Origin: Candidatus Effluviviaceae Genus I sp. | Lineage (GTDB): Bacteria > Joyebacterota > Joyebacteria > Joyebacterales > Joyebacteraceae | Length of the DNA stretch: 14,668 bases | Direction of reading: 5' to 3' | Assembly (NCBI GenBank): GCA_016867725.1 | Contig: VGIX01000040.1 | Location: 1 to 14,668, forward strand | Shown here: positions 13,427-14,668 of the stretch, piece after piece | How positions within the stretch are numbered: position 1 is the first letter of the stretch | Layout: each line of letters begins with the position of its first letter | Made by a program: the position numbers and the translations under genes | Notes under the pieces: generated by a model | What the model saw: the letters and a program-made list of their open reading frames with translations, nothing else | Told to the model about the DNA's origin: nothing | Databases searched by the model: none

Positions 13427-14482
13427 ATGCGGTTGTCGCTCAAGGCCATCGTCTTCGCATCGCTTGCCATCGCGCTTGCCCCGGCCGCCTGCGGAAGCGC
13501 GCACCGCGACCGCCCTCTTGAGGGGTTCGGTGCCGACACGCCCGGCGGCGCCGGCGGCGCGACCTACTCCGTGACCTCGCTCGCCGACTCCGGCCCCGGC
13601 ACGCTCCGCGATGCGCTCTCGTCGTCCAACCGCGACATCTCGTTCGCCGTCGGCGGCACGATCACCCTGGCCGCCACGATCCGCGTCTCCGGACATCACA
13701 TCACCGTGGACGCCTCCACGGCGCCTGCGCCCGGCATCACCATCACCGGGGCCGCCGGCGTCACGGGCCCGCTCGTCGAGGTCAAGCAGGGCCACGACGT
13801 CATCCTCCGGCACCTGCGGTTCCGCGACGCCCCGGACCCGAGCACGGGCGACAACCTCCGCATCTGGGACGGCGCGTACAACGTCGTCGTGGACCACTGC
13901 TCCTTCCGCCGCGCGGGTGACGGGAACCTCGACATCTCCGACGGCGCGCACGACGTGACGGTCCAGTGGTGCATCCTCGCGCAGACGGTGAAGAACTCGC
14001 TCATCCGCACGGGCGTCTCGCGCCTGTCGCTCCACCATAACCTCTTCGTCCAGGGCGACGAGAGGAACCCGCAGCTCGACGACGCGACCGCCGTGGACAT
14101 GGTCAACAACGTCATCTACGACTGGGCCGGGAACTACGGCACGCGCCTGCGGAACGGCGCGTCGGCGAACATCGTCGCCAACAGCTACGTCGTCGGGCCG
14201 CGCAGCGACGCGCAGGACGCGCTCGTCCTCATGGCCGACGTCGGCGCGGTGTACATCGCGGGCAACACCCTCCCTCCGGCCTGCCAGGTGGTGGGCACGA
14301 CCACCGTCAGGCTCCCCGCCCCCTCGGTCGCCGAGATGACCGCCCAGGCCGCGCTCCGGGCCGTGCTCGACGAGGCCGGCGCCGCGCCCCGCGACGACGA
14401 GGACGCCGCCTACACGGCCATCGTCGCGGCGAACCCCGTGGCCCCGCTCTCCTGGGGCGCGCTCAAGGCGATGTTCAAGTAG
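13427..14482 (+). CDS. secreted pectate-lyase-like protein (PL1 family fold)
   Basis: 351-residue exported protein. The N-terminus is a signal peptide ending in Ala-Pro-Ala-Ala-Cys22, which could be a weak lipobox or a signal peptidase I site. The mature part opens with GFGADTPGGAGG and TSLADSGPGTLRDAL, then VGGTITL, ILRHLRFR, VVVDHCSF, GNLDI, VTVQWCI, LSLHHNLFV, RNPQL and MVNNVIYDW. This is the run of motifs seen in bacterial polysaccharide lyase family 1 proteins. The VDHCSF Asp156 fits a calcium ligand, and Arg213 in ERNP is in the region of the catalytic arginine. The usual second arginine (RxPRxR) is not present, so activity on pectate is uncertain. The C-terminus (VLDEAGAAPRDDED) is also typical. 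AGGAGG lies six bases before the ATG. The protein may act on plant or microbial polysaccharide outside the cell. Confidence 0.88.
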   Translation: MRLSLKAIVFASLAIALAPAACGSAHRDRPLEGFGADTPGGAGGATYSVTSLADSGPGTLRDALSSSNRDISFAVGGTITLAATIRVSGHHITVDASTAPAPGITITGAAGVTGPLVEVKQGHDVILRHLRFRDAPDPSTGDNLRIWDGAYNVVVDHCSFRRAGDGNLDISDGAHDVTVQWCILAQTVKNSLIRTGVSRLSLHHNLFVQGDERNPQLDDATAVDMVNNVIYDWAGNYGTRLRNGASANIVANSYVVGPRSDAQDALVLMADVGAVYIAGNTLPPACQVVGTTTVRLPAPSVAEMTAQAALRAVLDEAGAAPRDDEDAAYTAIVAANPVAPLSWGALKAMFK

Positions 14483-14500
14483 GCTCCGCTCACACAGGGC

Positions 14501-14516
14501 GACCGGTAGCCGGTTC
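14501..14516 (+). terminator. weak hairpin after the PL1-like gene
   Basis: GACCGG-TAG-CCGGTT is a small inverted repeat 18 bp after the stop codon. It has no clear T-run after it, so a role in termination is possible but poorly supported. Confidence 0.25.
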
Positions 14517-14558
14517 TCCATGTCTGCGTAATCCTATCTCGGCGGTCTGACCTTCTTC

Positions 14559-14587
14559 TTGACAGCCATCGGCAAGTATCGTATAAT
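14559..14587 (+). promoter_or_regulatory. perfect consensus sigma-70 promoter reading out of the window
   Basis: TTGACA (14559-14564), exactly 17 bp, then TATAAT (14582-14587): both boxes match consensus in full, in a genome where other promoters deviate. The predicted start is near 14594. The downstream stretch to the window end contains GGGAGGTGG (14642-14650), followed directly by TTG (14651) and an open frame reading Leu/Met-Arg-Leu-Lys-His-Val. A GTG at 14594 is in the same frame, and an ATG at 14604 opens another. The gene driven lies mostly outside the window and cannot be named. Confidence 0.82.
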
Positions 14588-14668
14588 TCAGGCGTGCAAC
14601 TTGCATGGGGCCCATCCGGGCGGGGGGAACCGGTGTGCGAAGGGAGGTGGTTGAGACTCAAACATGTC

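Noticed and set aside
1-14668. tRNA genes, CRISPR repeats, insertion sequences or attachment sites
   Set aside because: I looked for TPsiC-like GGTTCGA blocks, regularly spaced repeats, transposase motifs and terminal inverted repeats and found none that hold up by eye.

Overview
This is a GC-rich bacterial chromosome segment with about eleven genes on both strands and no sign of phage, insertion sequence, CRISPR array or tRNA. One secreted protein ends in a FlgD-like Ig domain with an SPNPF motif. Together with two DUF3857/transglutaminase proteins, this suggests a member of the FCB group, for example an Eisenbacteria- or Krumholzibacteriota-like lineage. That placement is an inference from protein style, not from a marker gene. 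Ten of eleven gene ends use TAG, which is unusual at this GC content. The promoters that can be read look like ordinary sigma-70 sites.

Layout. From 3154 down to the left edge runs a leftward cluster: a secreted alpha-helical protein of unknown function (1724-3154), a HAD hydrolase (974-1678), a small M50 site-2 protease (339-965), a TusA-like sulfur carrier (29-280) and the first codons of another gene (1-20). Divergent from it is a tightly coupled pair of secreted DUF3857/transglutaminase-fold proteins (3455-5449 and 5450-7402). The first keeps a Cys-His-Asp triad. The second has lost Cys and His and looks like a pseudoenzyme partner. A two-way terminator (7467-7503) separates this pair from a leftward NADP-type glutamate dehydrogenase (7544-8905).

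Divergent from gdhA, behind back-to-back promoters, is an AsnRS-like class II synthetase without an anticodon-binding domain (9163-10326). It may be an asparagine synthetase of the archaeal AS-AR type, which would place two ammonia-assimilating enzymes side by side. It converges on a tandem RsmC-like methyltransferase (10323-11498), and the two stop codons share one CTAG. That methyltransferase has a promoter and a roughly 200-nt hairpin-rich leader.

The right end holds a secreted beta-helix protein (11853-13190, leftward) split by a single in-frame TGA at codon 112, and a divergent secreted PL1 pectate-lyase-like protein (13427-14482). The window closes with a perfect TTGACA-N17-TATAAT promoter that reads out to the right.

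The points most worth checking are the in-frame TGA with a SECIS-like stem-loop, the active/inactive transglutaminase pair, the AsnRS paralogue beside gdhA, and the TAG stop-codon bias.
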